64,000 nucleotides of DNA from Podarcis raffonei (Eukaryota > Chordata > Lepidosauria > Squamata > Lacertidae), in the NCBI RefSeq assembly GCF_027172205.1, contig NC_070614.1, forward strand, positions 30,194,501 to 30,258,500. The letters run 5' to 3'. Shown here in pieces: positions 23,090-34,692 of this stretch. The notes beneath the pieces are model-generated. The model saw only the letters and a list, made by a program, of their open reading frames with translations, did not search any database and was not told the DNA's origin. The translations under genes were made by a program, and so were the position numbers. Positions within the stretch are counted from its first letter, which is position 1; each line of letters opens with the position of its first letter.

Positions 23090-23906
23090 TGCGTGTCGAG
23101 GTCCCCAGGGCCACCCCAGTAAATCACACATCACACCAAAATTATTGTTTAAGGTTTTTGGCATAATTTTGGCCACAACTTTATTAAAATACAAACATGT
23201 GAGTGGTTGCTTAGGCATTGGTTGTGACTAACTGTCCCCACCATGGGGGACAGGTTGACATTCCGCACGATGCGAAAGTCAGAAAAGGGGAATACACTTG
23301 TGGCTAGCGATGGAGCAGGGAACCTGCCCTCAGGCCACCCCAAATGCAGCCAGGAGCTCTTGCAGTGGCCTGAGCCCCCTTGACATGGTGGACAAGGAAT
23401 AGTTAGCCCCCGATTCCTTTAACAGAATCCTTTGCAGCAGCAACATTAGGGGGCAGGCATAGCCAATCCTTGCCCCTCAACCAACCAAACCATAAACTAA
23501 TGCCTAACCACAACCTTACAAGTTGTGATGATTTGCTACGCAGTAGGCAAAAACCAAATGGCCCCAGCCAATCAGCCAGATGGACAAAATTCCTACCGGG
23601 CCCCTGCCCCAAGAGCAGATGACCCCATGACAGGCATAGCAAGGTCAAGCGTACAACCCTAATTCTGGGGGGGCGGGGGCAGGCAATCTGATGCACAGGC
23701 GAAAAGAGGAAGCCCTAGCCTTGTGCAAGGAGTTTTAGCATTTTTGGCTGTCAATCAACAAATGGCAACATTAACTTCTTCCCAACGACAAGGGGAGCCC
23801 AATTGCATCAGTGGCCAACGGTCAATTAGCCCGCCCCACAACTTTGGAGTGTCTTGGCGACCCCCACCACAACACGTGCTCTCCATGAAGGAGAACACGC
23901 TTTCCA
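23090..23906 (-). mobile_element. LTR-like dispersed repeat, copy 1 (solitary)
   Basis: Read on the minus strand it begins TGGAAAGCG and ends CGACACGCA, with an AATAAAG polyadenylation-type signal about 85 bases before the 3' end. This fits a solitary long terminal repeat of an endogenous retrovirus or related LTR element. A close copy lies at 33445-34258 and a diverged one at 54745-55335. No internal coding region accompanies it, and I see no clear target-site duplication, so the LTR label is tentative. Confidence 0.5.
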
Positions 23907-25650
23907 GGTCCTAGTCCAACACTCTAACCACCACACCACATATCATCAGGAGTTTTATATGTCAGTTGTAAGTCCCTGCTATGCTGAACTCTGCCTGACC
24001 TTTCTCCTCCTCCTTCAATTATCTGCCCCTGATATTGGCTAAATCAGATCCATAGGTCTGGGAGGACTAAAAGACTCTCCCAGGCCTCCTTCATCCTTGC
24101 TTTCATGAATGATAGCATCCTAGGAGCAAGGGACATTGTCAGTGCATTTTCTAGAAGAAGAAAACATTTCCCAGAGTCACTGGGATGCTTTCGTGGCAAG
24201 TAGGAGGATGGCTCTCAACTTTCCTTTGGGTGCCCCCATCCATCTGAAGTGAGACAGATGGTGTCAACATAGGAGAAGGTTTTATTATTAGAGTTTAGAG
24301 ATGAAGGTGTTAGGAAAGGGCTGTGACTCAGTGGTAGACCATCTGCAGAACCCAGGTTCGATCTCCAGGGCAGCAGATGGTGACAGAGGAGGAGGCTTTT
24401 ACAACTGTGGCACCCACTGAGAGGTTTGGGTTAGTAGTTTGTTCCAAGTTTTTTTTAGGAGTTTGTTCCTAAACAAATGCAGCAACTCAAGGGAAGGAGA
24501 AAGGAAAAGGCTGCCAAAGGGACATAATAGAAATCTTCCTATTGCTGTTTTGTGGACAGATCTCTGAAAGACTCAGCAATGGTGTGATTCTCAGCCCAGC
24601 CTGACTATATCAGTTTCTGCATTGATCTCCTCTGCCCTCTTGCATTTGTGACCATCATCACTACTCATCATGAGCAGCAGTGCCCGTATATCAGTGGAGA
24701 AATAATTTTCTCTTTTTGATTATATTTTTCTTTTCAATTTTCTTGTAACTTTTTGTCTGAACAAGTTTTTGGGAAGATAGAAATTCTTTCCATTGTTTCT
24801 TCATCTCTCCTGTGTAGGTAAACCTCAAAATTAGTATCTGCAAGTATTTGCAATGTTTTCATTATTTCACATGTGCATTTTTATGATTTGTAAATGGTAA
24901 TCCAAATTTGTAATTTGGATTAAAGATGGACTTCTCATTTTCTATGCATGACAAACAATATTTGGTTTTGAAGTAATGCACTGTTGTTGTTTTGTTTGCA
25001 GTTCTGTTCCAGTTAAGTATATTTTAAAATAAGGGTTTTGTGTGCTGGTATCATTTAGGACAGCTTTCTGAGATCAGTAGTTTTCACCAACGGAACAGAA
25101 CTAGGTGTACTTATTAGTTCAAGAGCGAATATATAAAACCATTCACCAAGTGGTAAATTTACTAGGAAAAAAGAAGATGAGATTAATTTTTGGAAGCAGT
25201 TTGTTTGTTTGCTTAAATGCAGTTGTTTCAAGATTATATTTAGAAGAATTTAAATTTGACTTTGGTGAGGTTAAATCAGTAAATGCAGCTGAATTTATTT
25301 TTGGTAGAATTGATTTTTTTTGCTGTTGCTAGACATTATCTTTTTTAATAATTGAGTTTTAAAATATTGTTCAGAAGGTTGTCTTATTTAGCTATGAGGT
25401 TGTTTGAGATCAGATGTAAGTTCTCCTGAGTTTGGTGTGACTTCAAATTAATTGAGTATAGGATTGCAGCCTGACCACATATTCCTATGTGGAAATTCCT
25501 ATTAGAATCAAGTCCTATCTGATTCAATATACTATTATGATAAATGAATATTTTATTGCAGAATGTTTATTAATCAGTTTCCCTTGACTTATTAAAATGG
25601 AAGGGTATTATATTCGATATTTTAAATGGGTGGACAGATGATGAAATATA
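23907..25650. other. Intergenic with SINE scraps
   Basis: 23907-23945 is a 40-bp minus-sense scrap of a tRNA-headed SINE (complement of tggtggttagagtgttgga). 24315-24400 is a plus-sense relic with A-box-like ctgtgactcagtggtaga and B-box-like ggttcgatctc. From 24410 to 25650 nothing is recognised. Confidence 0.5.
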
Positions 25651-25662
25651 TGTGAGGTATCT

Positions 25663-26159
25663 GTTGTTGTTGTTTAGTCGTTTAGTCGTGTCCGACTCTT
25701 TGTGACCCCATGGACCAGAGCATGCCAGGCACTCGTCTTCCACTGCCTCCCGCAGCTTAGTCAAACTCATGTTCGTAGCTTTGAGAACACTGTCCAGCCA
25801 TCTCATCCTCTGTCATCACCTTCTCCATGTGCCCTCAATCTTTCCCAACATCAGGGTCTTTTCCAGGGAGTCTTCTCTTCTCATGAGGTGGCCAAAGTAT
25901 TGGAACCTCAGCTTCAGGATCTGTCCTTCCAGTGATCACTCAGGGCTGATTTCCTTTAGAATGGAGAGGTTTGATCTTCTTGCAGTCCATGGGACTCTCA
26001 AGAGTCTCCTCCAGCACCATAATTCAAAAGCATCAATTCTTCGGCGATCAGCTTTCTTTATGGTCCAGCTCTCACTTCCATACATCACTGCTGGGAAAAC
26101 CATAGCTTTAACTATACAGGCCTTTGTCGGCAAGGTGATGTCTCTGCTTTTTAAGATGC
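25663..26159 (-). mobile_element. BovB (RTE) LINE, 5'-truncated, with 12-bp TSD
   Basis: On the minus strand it encodes the C-terminal BovB polyprotein: AMVFPAVMYGSESW, RRRIDAFELWCWRRLLRVPW, then a REAVED-like stretch, and it ends in CGACTAAACAACAAC. Flanking direct repeats tgtgaggtatct at 25651-25662 and 26160-26171 mark the insertion, so sequence beyond 26171 is genuine host flank. A 272-bp segment spanning this end and its flank was copied to 40729-41000. Confidence 0.9.
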
Positions 26160-26171
26160 TGTGAGGTATCT

Positions 26172-26964
26172 ATTATTGAACTTAACAGCCATATTAAAAT
26201 ATATAAGTGAACCAATTTATAGTTATGACAGTGGAAAGTTCGGAAGCATCCCTAAAATATGAATAGACTTGTTTGTATATGCATTCCAGTTTGACTGCTG
26301 ATGTAGGAGAGGACATTTGCAATGTAAATAATTAAACAAACTAAGGATGTTAGTGCACAATGTGAAGTCCTGAAAAAGAAGATAACATTTAAAATACTGA
26401 TTTGTTGGGAATTAAATGAATAAATGCAGCAATACCCACTAACTAAAGTATGGGAAGGGGAGCCGTCTAACATCGAGCTAACATTATTTTATTTTTACTG
26501 CTGGGAAGAGAGACAAATGCTTCAAGATGCCCAAAAATCTTGACCAGCTTACTTGGGTAGTGTGAACATTTACTTGAGGGGGATGAGAGTCACCATTGGC
26601 TGCTCTGCTTGAGGCAAGCCCTGCAACAAAGTCTTGAAGCACCTTCAAGATTAACAAATGTTTAGTGGCAAATTTATGACGGCAAAAGACAGGGGCACAG
26701 CTCAGTTGGCATGTATTGAAGGGTAATTGTAATAAGTGGGGTTAAAATGGCCAAAAGGTGCAGTCTGTCTCCATTCTGAATAAAGGTTTGCAAAATAAGT
26801 GCAGTGACCATTACCAGCACCAAAGGGAAATCCCGGTACTACTGAAAATTCTAATGCTCACCATTTGGGGTTGCAATAATGCATTGGCTTCCTGTCCCAC
26901 TATGGGTGTTCATTTCTTTAACCATCCCAAAATGATTGTGTTGTCTCCAGTTGCTGTTGCTGTT
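26172..26964. other. Unique flank; its first ~143 bp are duplicated at 40.7 kb
   Basis: 26172-26314 is identical, in reverse complement, to 40729-40871. The remainder shows no gene or familiar repeat. Confidence 0.8.
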
Positions 26965-26974
26965 AATGAGTATA

Positions 26975-27338
26975 AAGGTAAAGGTAAAGGTACCCCTGCC
27001 CGTATGGGCCAGTCTTGCCAGACTCTAGGGTTGTGCGCTCATCTCACTCTATAGGCCGGGAGCCAGCGCTGTCCGGAGACACTTCCGGGTCATGTGGCCA
27101 GCGTGACAAGCTGCATCTGGCGAGCCAGCGCAGCACACGGAACACCGTTTACCTTCCCGCTAGTAAGCGGTCCCTATTTATCTACTTGCAACCGAGTGTG
27201 CTTTTGAACTGCTAGGTTGGCAGGCGCTGGGACTGAGCGACGGGAGCGCACCCCGCCACGGGGATTCGAACCGCCGACCTTTCGATCAGCAAGTCCTAGG
27301 CGCTGAGGCTTTAACCCACAGCGCCACCCGCGTCCCAC
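26975..27338 (-). mobile_element. Sauria-type tRNA SINE
   Basis: On the minus strand the head has a tRNA A box (tggcgctgtgggttaaagc) and B box (ggttcgaatcc), a GC-rich body, and a 3' tail ending in repeated TTTACC. That layout is the Sauria SINE, whose 3' end is shared with BovB and which is thought to be mobilised by it. Near-identical direct repeats (aatgagtata at 26965-26974, aatgagttata at 27339-27349) suggest a target-site duplication. Confidence 0.85.
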
Positions 27339-27349
27339 AATGAGTTATA

Positions 27350-28703
27350 CTGTATATATATTTGCTTTTACAGTTATAAAATTTAACCTACATGCTTATG
27401 AACATGGATTTATGAATCAGTTTTGGTAAACAACTTGATAGCAACACTCATTAAAAACTTAAGTCATCCGTTATACATTAAGAGTCACATCCAGCACCAT
27501 CTTATGTATATCTAATCTGAAATAAGTCTATATTTAATGTAGGATGGCCAATTATGTATTGCCAAAAAAAGAGGCTTCCCATTCACAAAAAAGAGGATGA
27601 AATATTTGCATAAATTTTTCATATGGTGCTTCATATGTATAGACACACATTTAGAAAGAACTACAAGAATTTAAATAGAAATGCAATACATCTCAATATA
27701 GAGGGGGAGAAATCAGGTGATTTCTATGCTGGATTAGACTGATGACCAGGTGCTACTAACTTTTGTTGGGTATCTTCAAGGTTCCCGATCTCCCTTTTTC
27801 TGGTTCCTTATCTTTAATCTAGACTGGACAATTCTCAAGCAGAGGACAATGTCCTCTGACAGTCCTTCAAAATCTAATCACTGTAGACAGTGCTGGCCCA
27901 TCCATGAGGCACGTGAGGCTACTGCTTTAGGTGGCAGAAGCCCCCCAGGTGGCATTCCTGTAGGTGGTCCATCTGCTCCACCTCCTTTTCAAGTGGCAGA
28001 GAAGCACTACCACCATTGGCACCACTTTGGGGCAATATCTCACTGAAAATTGGCATCGATGGCAGTGCCGCTTCTATGCCAGCAGAGGATGGGGCAGGAC
28101 ACACAAAAGCAGGTGGCGGCAAGAGTGGGTGGGGGCAGGGGCAGTAGGGCAAAGTGGAACTTTCCATTTTTCCCCAAGCAGTGAAACAAGATGCACTGCC
28201 CTGGGCTGTAGAGTGGGCCACCTGGCTATGGTAGCTTGATGAGTAAGCTTTGCTTCTTATAAGGTGTGTTTGGATTACAGCCGAAGTTAGTTGAACTCAG
28301 TTCCCACTGATATCAGTGGGGCTTTACTTAGTCATGGCTTTCATGTTGAATTGAATGGGATTTAGACTGGATGCAACCCTGTGAAATATGGTTTCCTGAA
28401 TAAAGAAATCATAAAGCTCTCTATGCAACAACAGATATGTATAGAAAGTTGAATTAATTTTAATCTATTTTAGTATTTTAACTTTTGTGTGTTTTAAAGT
28501 AGAGTTCTTGATTGTATGGTTTTCTCATTTTGCTAATCACTTTCAGGTCCTTTACAATCAATTGGTGAATAATTTTTTATGAAATAAAGATATTAAATTA
28601 AATTTGCAGAGTGGAAGGGCACTCACTGTCATTTGCTTTTGAACAAGTCATGTGTATTAATCTTCTTTCTGCCTTTCATCTATGATACCAGCAAGCATTT
28701 GAG
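27350..28703. other. Intergenic, repeat scraps only
   Basis: 27880-28240 is a GC-richer stretch resembling a degenerate DNA repeat. 28255-28382 resembles a common sauropsid palindromic MITE (ttcccactgatatcagtggg). A good splice acceptor, pyrimidine-rich and ending at 28691, precedes the next OR start. Confidence 0.5.
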
Positions 28704-29648
28704 ATGCAACTGGCAAACTGGACACAAGTGAATGAATTCATCCTGGTTGGTTTTCCTGGAGATCTGAGGCTGCAGCTCTTGTTATTCACCACTTTTCTGG
28801 TTGCCTACACACTGACAATAATGGAGAATGTGGTGATCATTGCCTTTATCTGGATGAACATCAATCTTCATAAGCCTATGTATCTCTTCCTGAGTAATCT
28901 TTCTTTCCTTGAGATCTGGTATGTCTCCGTCACGGTCCCCAAAATGCTTGCTGGCTTTGTGGCAGAAAAGAGGGAAATCTCTTTCATAGGTTGCATGGCT
29001 CAGCTGTACTTCTTCCTGGCTTTGGCATGCACTGAGTGTGTCCTTCTAACTGTTATGGCTTATGATCGCTATGTTGCCATCTGCAACCCATTGCGCTATC
29101 CAGCTATTATGAGTCAAAACTTATGCATTCGTCTAGCAGCCGGATCCTGGTTGAGTGGCATTTTCATCGCCATGGGGAAGATCATCTTCATCTCACGCCT
29201 GAGCTACTGTGGACCCAACGTTATCAACCACTTCTTCTGTGATGTTTCCCCACTTCTCAACTTGGCCTGCACTGATATGTCATTGGCTGAGCTCATTGAT
29301 TTCCTTCTTGCCTTACTCATTCTCATTGGCCCACTCTCTGTAACAATCACCTCTTACATCTGCATCATCTCCACAATTCTCCACATACCTTCAGCCAAAG
29401 GGAAGCACAAAGCCTTTTCCACCTGTGCTTCACACCTTCTGGTAGTCACAATTTTCTATTCTACCACTATTTTCATCTATGCCCGGCCAAGAGCCCTCAC
29501 CTCCTTTTATGCCAACAAGCTGGTGTCTGTTGTCTACACCGTCCTCACACCACTTCTCAATCCAGTCATCTACTGCCTGAGGAATCAGGAATTCAAAGAT
29601 GCCTTCAGAAAATCAGTGCATGGACCTTCATCAATGAGAATGGGCTAA
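28704..29648 (+). CDS. Olfactory receptor, class II, family 6-like (OR6A/6B type), intact
   Basis: A 314-residue OR starting [12 protein letters not shown], with a glycosylation site at N5 (NWT). The acceptor AG at 28690-28691 lies 12 bases upstream of the ATG. It shows [65 protein letters not shown] and [15 protein letters not shown]. It is the paralog of 20853-21782. Bases 28805-29044 are almost identical to 20948-21187 (three differences), while the sequences on both sides differ much more, which points to gene conversion. The C-terminus carries a short extra SSMRMG tail. Confidence 0.95.
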   Translation: MQLANWTQVNEFILVGFPGDLRLQLLLFTTFLVAYTLTIMENVVIIAFIWMNINLHKPMYLFLSNLSFLEIWYVSVTVPKMLAGFVAEKREISFIGCMAQLYFFLALACTECVLLTVMAYDRYVAICNPLRYPAIMSQNLCIRLAAGSWLSGIFIAMGKIIFISRLSYCGPNVINHFFCDVSPLLNLACTDMSLAELIDFLLALLILIGPLSVTITSYICIISTILHIPSAKGKHKAFSTCASHLLVVTIFYSTTIFIYARPRALTSFYANKLVSVVYTVLTPLLNPVIYCLRNQEFKDAFRKSVHGPSSMRMG

Positions 29649-29839
29649 TATCTACATCTGAAGTGCATCTGAAGGGCATATGTTTACTTGCACCATGCTT
29701 CAAATGAGGACTTCAGACAGGGTTATATTTATTAAAATATAACAAGGAAGACATGCCCCAAACCAACCAGCAGTGTGGGCAAGGAAAACATGTGCTGGTA
29801 GGCAGAAAGTCATGTGCCTTTGGCACTTAACATCTGTGC

Positions 29840-30200
29840 TCAGAAAACTGCACTGGTTGACAGTCTGCTACTGGATCAACTTCAGGCTGTTACTAGAAGT
29901 ACATAAACTGCATTGAGTTTTTCTACAATGGAGCAGTGTATATTTATAATGAAATAAATAGGAAGAATGTCCTTAATACTTTGGGACTAGTTTACCTGCT
30001 AGATTGCTTTACCCCATAGATGTACACTTTACCACTTCAAGCTGCAGAACTGGCAATATTTAAAGTGTCACATATAGTCATTCAGCACTTGTAAGAAATT
30101 TATATTTAGGTATGGCAGCAACCAAACAATGAAACTCCCTATCTACTGACATCAGGCAGCCCCTTCCACTGTATTATTTTCCATGGTGGCTAAAAACATT
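29840..30200 (+). mobile_element. L2/CR1-group LINE 3' relic
   Basis: Degenerate reading such as LHWLTVCYWINFRLLLEVHK corresponds to the LHWLPVxxRIxFKLL segment near the C-terminus of L2-group reverse transcriptases. An SPFHCIIFHGG-like tail follows. Old and heavily mutated. Confidence 0.45.
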
Positions 30201-31270
30201 TTTTATTTGGCAAACCTATTCAGACATGTAGAATCTATCAGGTATTTTAATCTGCCTTTAGTTTATGGTTCATTTAAAATATTTTTAAAATATATTTAAT
30301 ACTTGAATACCTTCCCCTAGTGGTTGTCAGTAGTCCAGTGCCTTTGAAAACATTAGCCAGAGCACATGGGGTGACCTTTGTTTACAGCTGCATAATTTAA
30401 AGGACTAATGGCATACTTTTCTTTGTTTGTTTTAGAATAAACACTGAAAATTTGTGGACCTGTAGGCTACCAAATGGTGAGGCCAATTTGGATCTCCTTT
30501 GCCTACTAATCTGTTCATTCTTCCACATCCTAAAAAGTGCATGGAACAATTTTCCACCTCTATGTTAGGTAAACAAGAATTATGATCTAGGGTATTGGCA
30601 GGAGAGAAAGAGAGAGAATATGTAAATAATTGATTGTTATTAAACATATCCCAAAGGTTATCTAATACTCGGAGATATAGATTAGGTCTCCTGTGTGTGT
30701 GAAGTGACTTTTGAAATAGCAGCACCAAACAACATAAAGCTGTTTCTTAGGCTGTACAGTTTCCCGTCTTATGTTTTTTGTGGGATAACATGGTGCAGGA
30801 AATTTTAGGCACAAGGATAGATGAGATAAGAAGGGCAAAGATGTAAGTGGTTAAGTTATGAATTGCCTCTTGAAAACTCATTCCTTTTAATGAAAGGATT
30901 CAGTATCATTGTTTCATTTGGCAATAATCTATATTAGTTTGCCATTTTCATAGGATTTCATTCTACCAATTAGCCTGAATAGTATTGATGCCTCCTGGAT
31001 AACTGGCAGCTTGTGTGAGCCCTGTAGATTACCCTTCATTCAGGTAAATACATATGTTATTGATGAATTCACCATATATTCTTAAATCATCTTTTTTACA
31101 ATGTCTGTGTATCTGTCTATCTAATAAATCCTTAAAACTAAACAGATGTAGATATGTAGATTGGTAGATATAGGTGTCTGTGTTTCTATGTGTGTGTGCA
31201 TGCATTAATATGTACACATTAATACAAAGAGTTACAGCAATATATACACACACACACACACAAACACACA
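30201..31270. other. Intergenic, nothing recognised
   Basis: AT-rich, with a short GATA/ATCT-type and CA microsatellite zone at about 31105-31270. No gene or clear repeat family seen. Confidence 0.55.
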
Positions 31271-32040
31271 CCGTATTTTTCGTCCTATAGGGCGTACCGG
31301 CCCATAGGATGCACCTAGTTTTTTTGGGGGGGGAAATAAATAAATAAAAATTATTTTTCCCCCACCAGCCACGGGGCTGGGGCAGGGCAAGCCCGAGCTT
31401 CCCCCGACCCCAGCCCCCAGAACAGGCTGCCGCCCGCAAGCCTTGCGAGGCCGGCGGGACCTCCCGCCGGGCGCACAAGTCTTGCGGACATCTGCCCGAA
31501 GCATGGGGCGTGCTCCGCAGTGCGCCCCGTGCTTCGGGCTGCCGGCTGCCACCCCAAGCCTTGCAGACATCTGCCCGAAGCACGGGGCGTGCTCCGCAGC
31601 GCGCCCCGTGCTTCGAACGGCAGGCTGCCGCCCCAAGCCTTGCGCGCCCGGTGGGACCTCCCGCTCTCAGAGCCCCCAGAACGGGTCCGGGAGCAATGGC
31701 GAGGTTGCGCAACCTCGCCATCGCTCCCGGAGCTTGCTTGCGGGGCTGGGGGCGGGGGAAGCCCGAGCTGTTGCTCGCAAGGCTTGCGGACATCTGCGCG
31801 AAGCACGGGGCGCGCTCCGGAGTGCGCCCCGTGCTTCGGGCTGCAGGGTGCTGCCCGCAAGCATTGGCAGCCCGGCGGGATAGCTTCCTGAAGCCTGGAG
31901 AGTGAGAGGGGTCGGTGCGCACTGACGCCTCTCGCTCTCCAGGCTTCAACGAAGGCCTGCATTCACCCCATAGGACGCACACACATTTCCCCTTCATTTT
32001 TGGAGGGGGGAAAGTGTGTCCTATAGGGCGAAAAATACGG
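31271..32040. mobile_element. TIR DNA element with GC-rich palindromic interior
   Basis: The ends are inverted copies: ccgtatttttcgtcctatag at the left and the complement of a nearly identical sequence at the right (ends aaaaatacgg). The interior (about 31370-31950) is very GC-rich, with three copies of a unit containing gacatctgc, gaagca, ggggcg and cgtgcttcg at about 31487, 31566 and 31790, and a 44-bp near-perfect palindrome centred near 31709. Overlapping GC-rich open frames here are compositional artefacts. The superfamily is not assigned. Confidence 0.7.
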
Positions 32041-32889
32041 TATATATATCGGTATATCCGTATATATCAATATCATCAGATATTTGGAGCACCTTTTCTA
32101 CACTGAGAAGATGGGTTTTGTTTTGCTGCCAAATATAAAAGTGGGGAGATTGATAGAAATTAGAAAACTACAGGTTGCATCCTATGCTAGTCCTACTCAG
32201 AGTAGATTTATTGACGCTGATGTACATGACTAACTTAGGTTAATCCATTTCAGTGACTCTGCTGCGTGCATAACTTACTTAGACACAACCTACAGATCAG
32301 TGTGGACAGAGTGGGTATGGATACATTTAACTTCCTGTAATACATAATGAACGTAGAGTAGTCACTGCCACTGAGTATGAATAGCGTTTATAGGATTGAA
32401 TCATATGTCGATTTCCCTGGATTTAAACCCCTTTGAATTCAATGACACTTATGAGCAAACTTGCATATAATTGTGTTTTTAGAACTATTTCCCTGAAATG
32501 ATTATTACAACCTTCTTTAGCTCTTCATGATTCCCTGGGGCATTTGGCTCACCATTGCTTCAGACAGAATATTGAGTGGAATAGATAATCTTTTAGTATG
32601 ATCAAGGAATGCATAATTGCATTCTTACTTTGTAATCATAGAATGCTGCCTGGTAAGTTTTCTGGGGTAGCCAACAATTTGGGTTAATGGGAATTGTAGT
32701 TCCACAACCTCAGAAGGTATCCCTTATATTCAATGAAGAAGGAATAAAACAGGAAGAGTGCATAGCTCAGGGGTATAGTACTGTCTCTTCAGGCAGATGC
32801 CCCATTATTTTTAATCCCTTTCCATTCTGGGAAGTTAAAATGATCAGGTAGCAGATGATAGGAGACATCTGAAGGCAGCCCTATTTCTA
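32041..32889. other. Intergenic with SINE and MITE scraps
   Basis: 32165-32300 resembles an old palindromic MITE (cctactcagagtagattta). 32755-32870 resembles a tRNA-headed SINE relic (catagctcaggggtatagta). No gene is seen. Confidence 0.45.
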
Positions 32890-33069
32890 ACCCAGAAATA
32901 GTGCTTCAGGTTAAGAACTTTGCTTCAGGATGAGAACAGAAATCGGGCTCCGGTGGCACGGCAGCAGCAGGAGGCCCCATTAGCTAAAGTGGTGCTTCAG
33001 GTTAAGAACAGTTTCAGGTTAAGTACGGACCTCCGGAACGAATTAAGTACTTAACATGAGGTACTACTG
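32890..33069 (-). mobile_element. TA-flanked MITE with CAGTGGTACC ends, truncated copy
   Basis: Minus-sense match to the family at 36636-36877: ttcaggttaagaac, a gcagcaggaggcccc core and the end gaggtactactg followed by TA. One terminus is missing. Confidence 0.7.
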
Positions 33070-33070
33070 T

Positions 33071-33135
33071 ATTTTTAATCTTTTGTTGGAAGCCACCCAG
33101 AGTGGCTGGGGAAACCCAGCCAGATGGGCGGGGTA

Positions 33136-33184
<49 letters not shown>
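33071..33184 (+). mobile_element. L2-group LINE/SINE 3' tail with (ATT)n
   Basis: The tttgttggaagccacccaga segment, an aaacccagccagatgggcgg stem and a long (ATT)n run match the standard 3' terminus of squamate L2-group retroposons. Related tails are at 42083-42216 and, in minus sense, 55530-55630. Confidence 0.65.
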
Positions 33185-33444
33185 GTCATCATCTCTGCCT
33201 GAGGCTCTGGAAGCCATTACCAGTCATAATAGGCGCTGTAGCTACTTCTGATATGTGCTCATGAATCCTCTTTTAAATAATCCCATTCTTTTTAAAGAAA
33301 GAAGACAACATCTGTGTAACTGTTTTCGTGTGGAAATATGTAGGTGAAAATAACATTTGTTGAATATATCGCTGAACAGATCTTTCTTTACTTGGGATGC
33401 AGCTTTCAAAAAATGCACAGGTCATTAATTCTTGGATGGGTAAT

Positions 33445-34258
33445 TGCGTGTCGAGGTCCCCAGGGCCACCCCAATAACTCACACATCACACAGAATTTTT
33501 TGTTTAAGATTTTTGGCATAATTTTGGCCACAACTTTATTGAAATACAAATTTGTGAGTGGTTGCTTAGGCATTGGTTGCGACTATCTGCCCCCACCATG
33601 GGGGACAGACTGACATTCCGCACGATGCGAAAGTCAGAATAGGGGAATACACTTGGGGGTAACGTGGAGCAGGGAACCTGCCCTCACCCCAAATGCAACC
33701 AGGAGCTCATTGCTATGGCCCGAGCCCCTTTTACAGAGTGGACAAGCAATAGTTAGCCCCCAATTCCTTTAACGGAATCCCTTGCAGCAGCAGCATTAGA
33801 GGGGCAGGCACAGCCAATCCATGCCCCTCAACCAACCAAACCATAAACCAATGCCTAACCGCAGCCTTACAAGTTGTGACGATTTGCTACGCAGTAGGCA
33901 AAAACCAAATGGCCCCAGCCAATCAGCCAGATGGACAAAATTCCTACCAGGCCCCTGCCCCAAGAGCAGACGACCCCATGACAGGCATAGCAAGGTCAAA
34001 GCGAACAACCCTAATTCTAGGGAGGGGGGGACGGGCAGTCCGATGCATGGTTGAAAAGAGGAAGCCCTAGCCTTGTGCAAGGAGTTTTAGCATTTCTGGC
34101 TGTCAATCAACAAATGGCAACATTAACTTCTTCCCAACAACAAGGGAAGCCCCAATCGCATCAGTGGCCAACGAACAATTAGCCCGCCCCCAACTTTGGA
34201 GTGTCCTGGCGGCCCCCACCGCAACACGTGCTCTCCATGAAGGAGAACACGCTTTCCA
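33445..34258 (-). mobile_element. LTR-like dispersed repeat, copy 2 (solitary)
   Basis: Close relative of 23090-23906 over its whole length, with the same termini (TGGAAAGCG to CACGCA on the minus strand) and the same AATAAAG signal. The flanks are unrelated to those of copy 1, so the two are separate insertions. No internal region is present. Confidence 0.5.
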
Positions 34259-34692
34259 ACATGACATGGAAAAAGAATTGAATAAACAGAGTAGACCCAT
34301 TGCAATTAATGGTGTTAAGTTAGTCATATCCATATAGCCTGCCAAGACTGGGGAAATACCTGCACATGTACTCTTGCAGGAATTTGCCATGATCTAGAGT
34401 TGGCAATCATGTTCATCATGGATGACCCTATGTTACATTAGTTTTTCCCATCAACTACATGAAGTATAAAGTGTAGATGGATGTACATTCCTCAACATTT
34501 GGGGATATAGATAGAGAAGTATGGAAGGATACATTTGGTTCTCCATCCCTGTTCATCACATTCATCACATTTCTGACATTCCTAAAAACAAATGTAAATA
34601 AATGTTCTTAAATATAGCACATTAATCTTTCCCCTTTTTGTTCCCTTTGTCACTCCTTCTCCACAACTTTGCTAACCAGAGAGAATGTCGAC
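34259..34692. other. 5' flank of OR with strong splice acceptor
   Basis: The run ctttcccctttttgttccc, further pyrimidines and an AG at 34678-34679 make a good acceptor 13 bases upstream of the ATG. No other content is recognised. Confidence 0.6.

Noticed and set aside
27258-27338. tRNA gene candidates from B-box words (also 47990-48060, 13200-13275, 24315-24366)
   Set aside because: They are the heads of SINEs with long bodies and retroposon tails. Cloverleaf pairing is not maintained.
31029-31997. Long minus-strand open frame rich in Arg, Ala, Gly and Pro, with overlapping frames on both strands
   Set aside because: It lies inside the GC-rich interior of the TIR element. Several frames are open at once because GC-rich repeats lack stop codons. 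No domain resemblance.
23090-34258. Segmental duplication linking the LTR-like copies at 23 and 33 kb
   Set aside because: Similarity stops at the element ends and the flanks are unrelated, so they are independent insertions.
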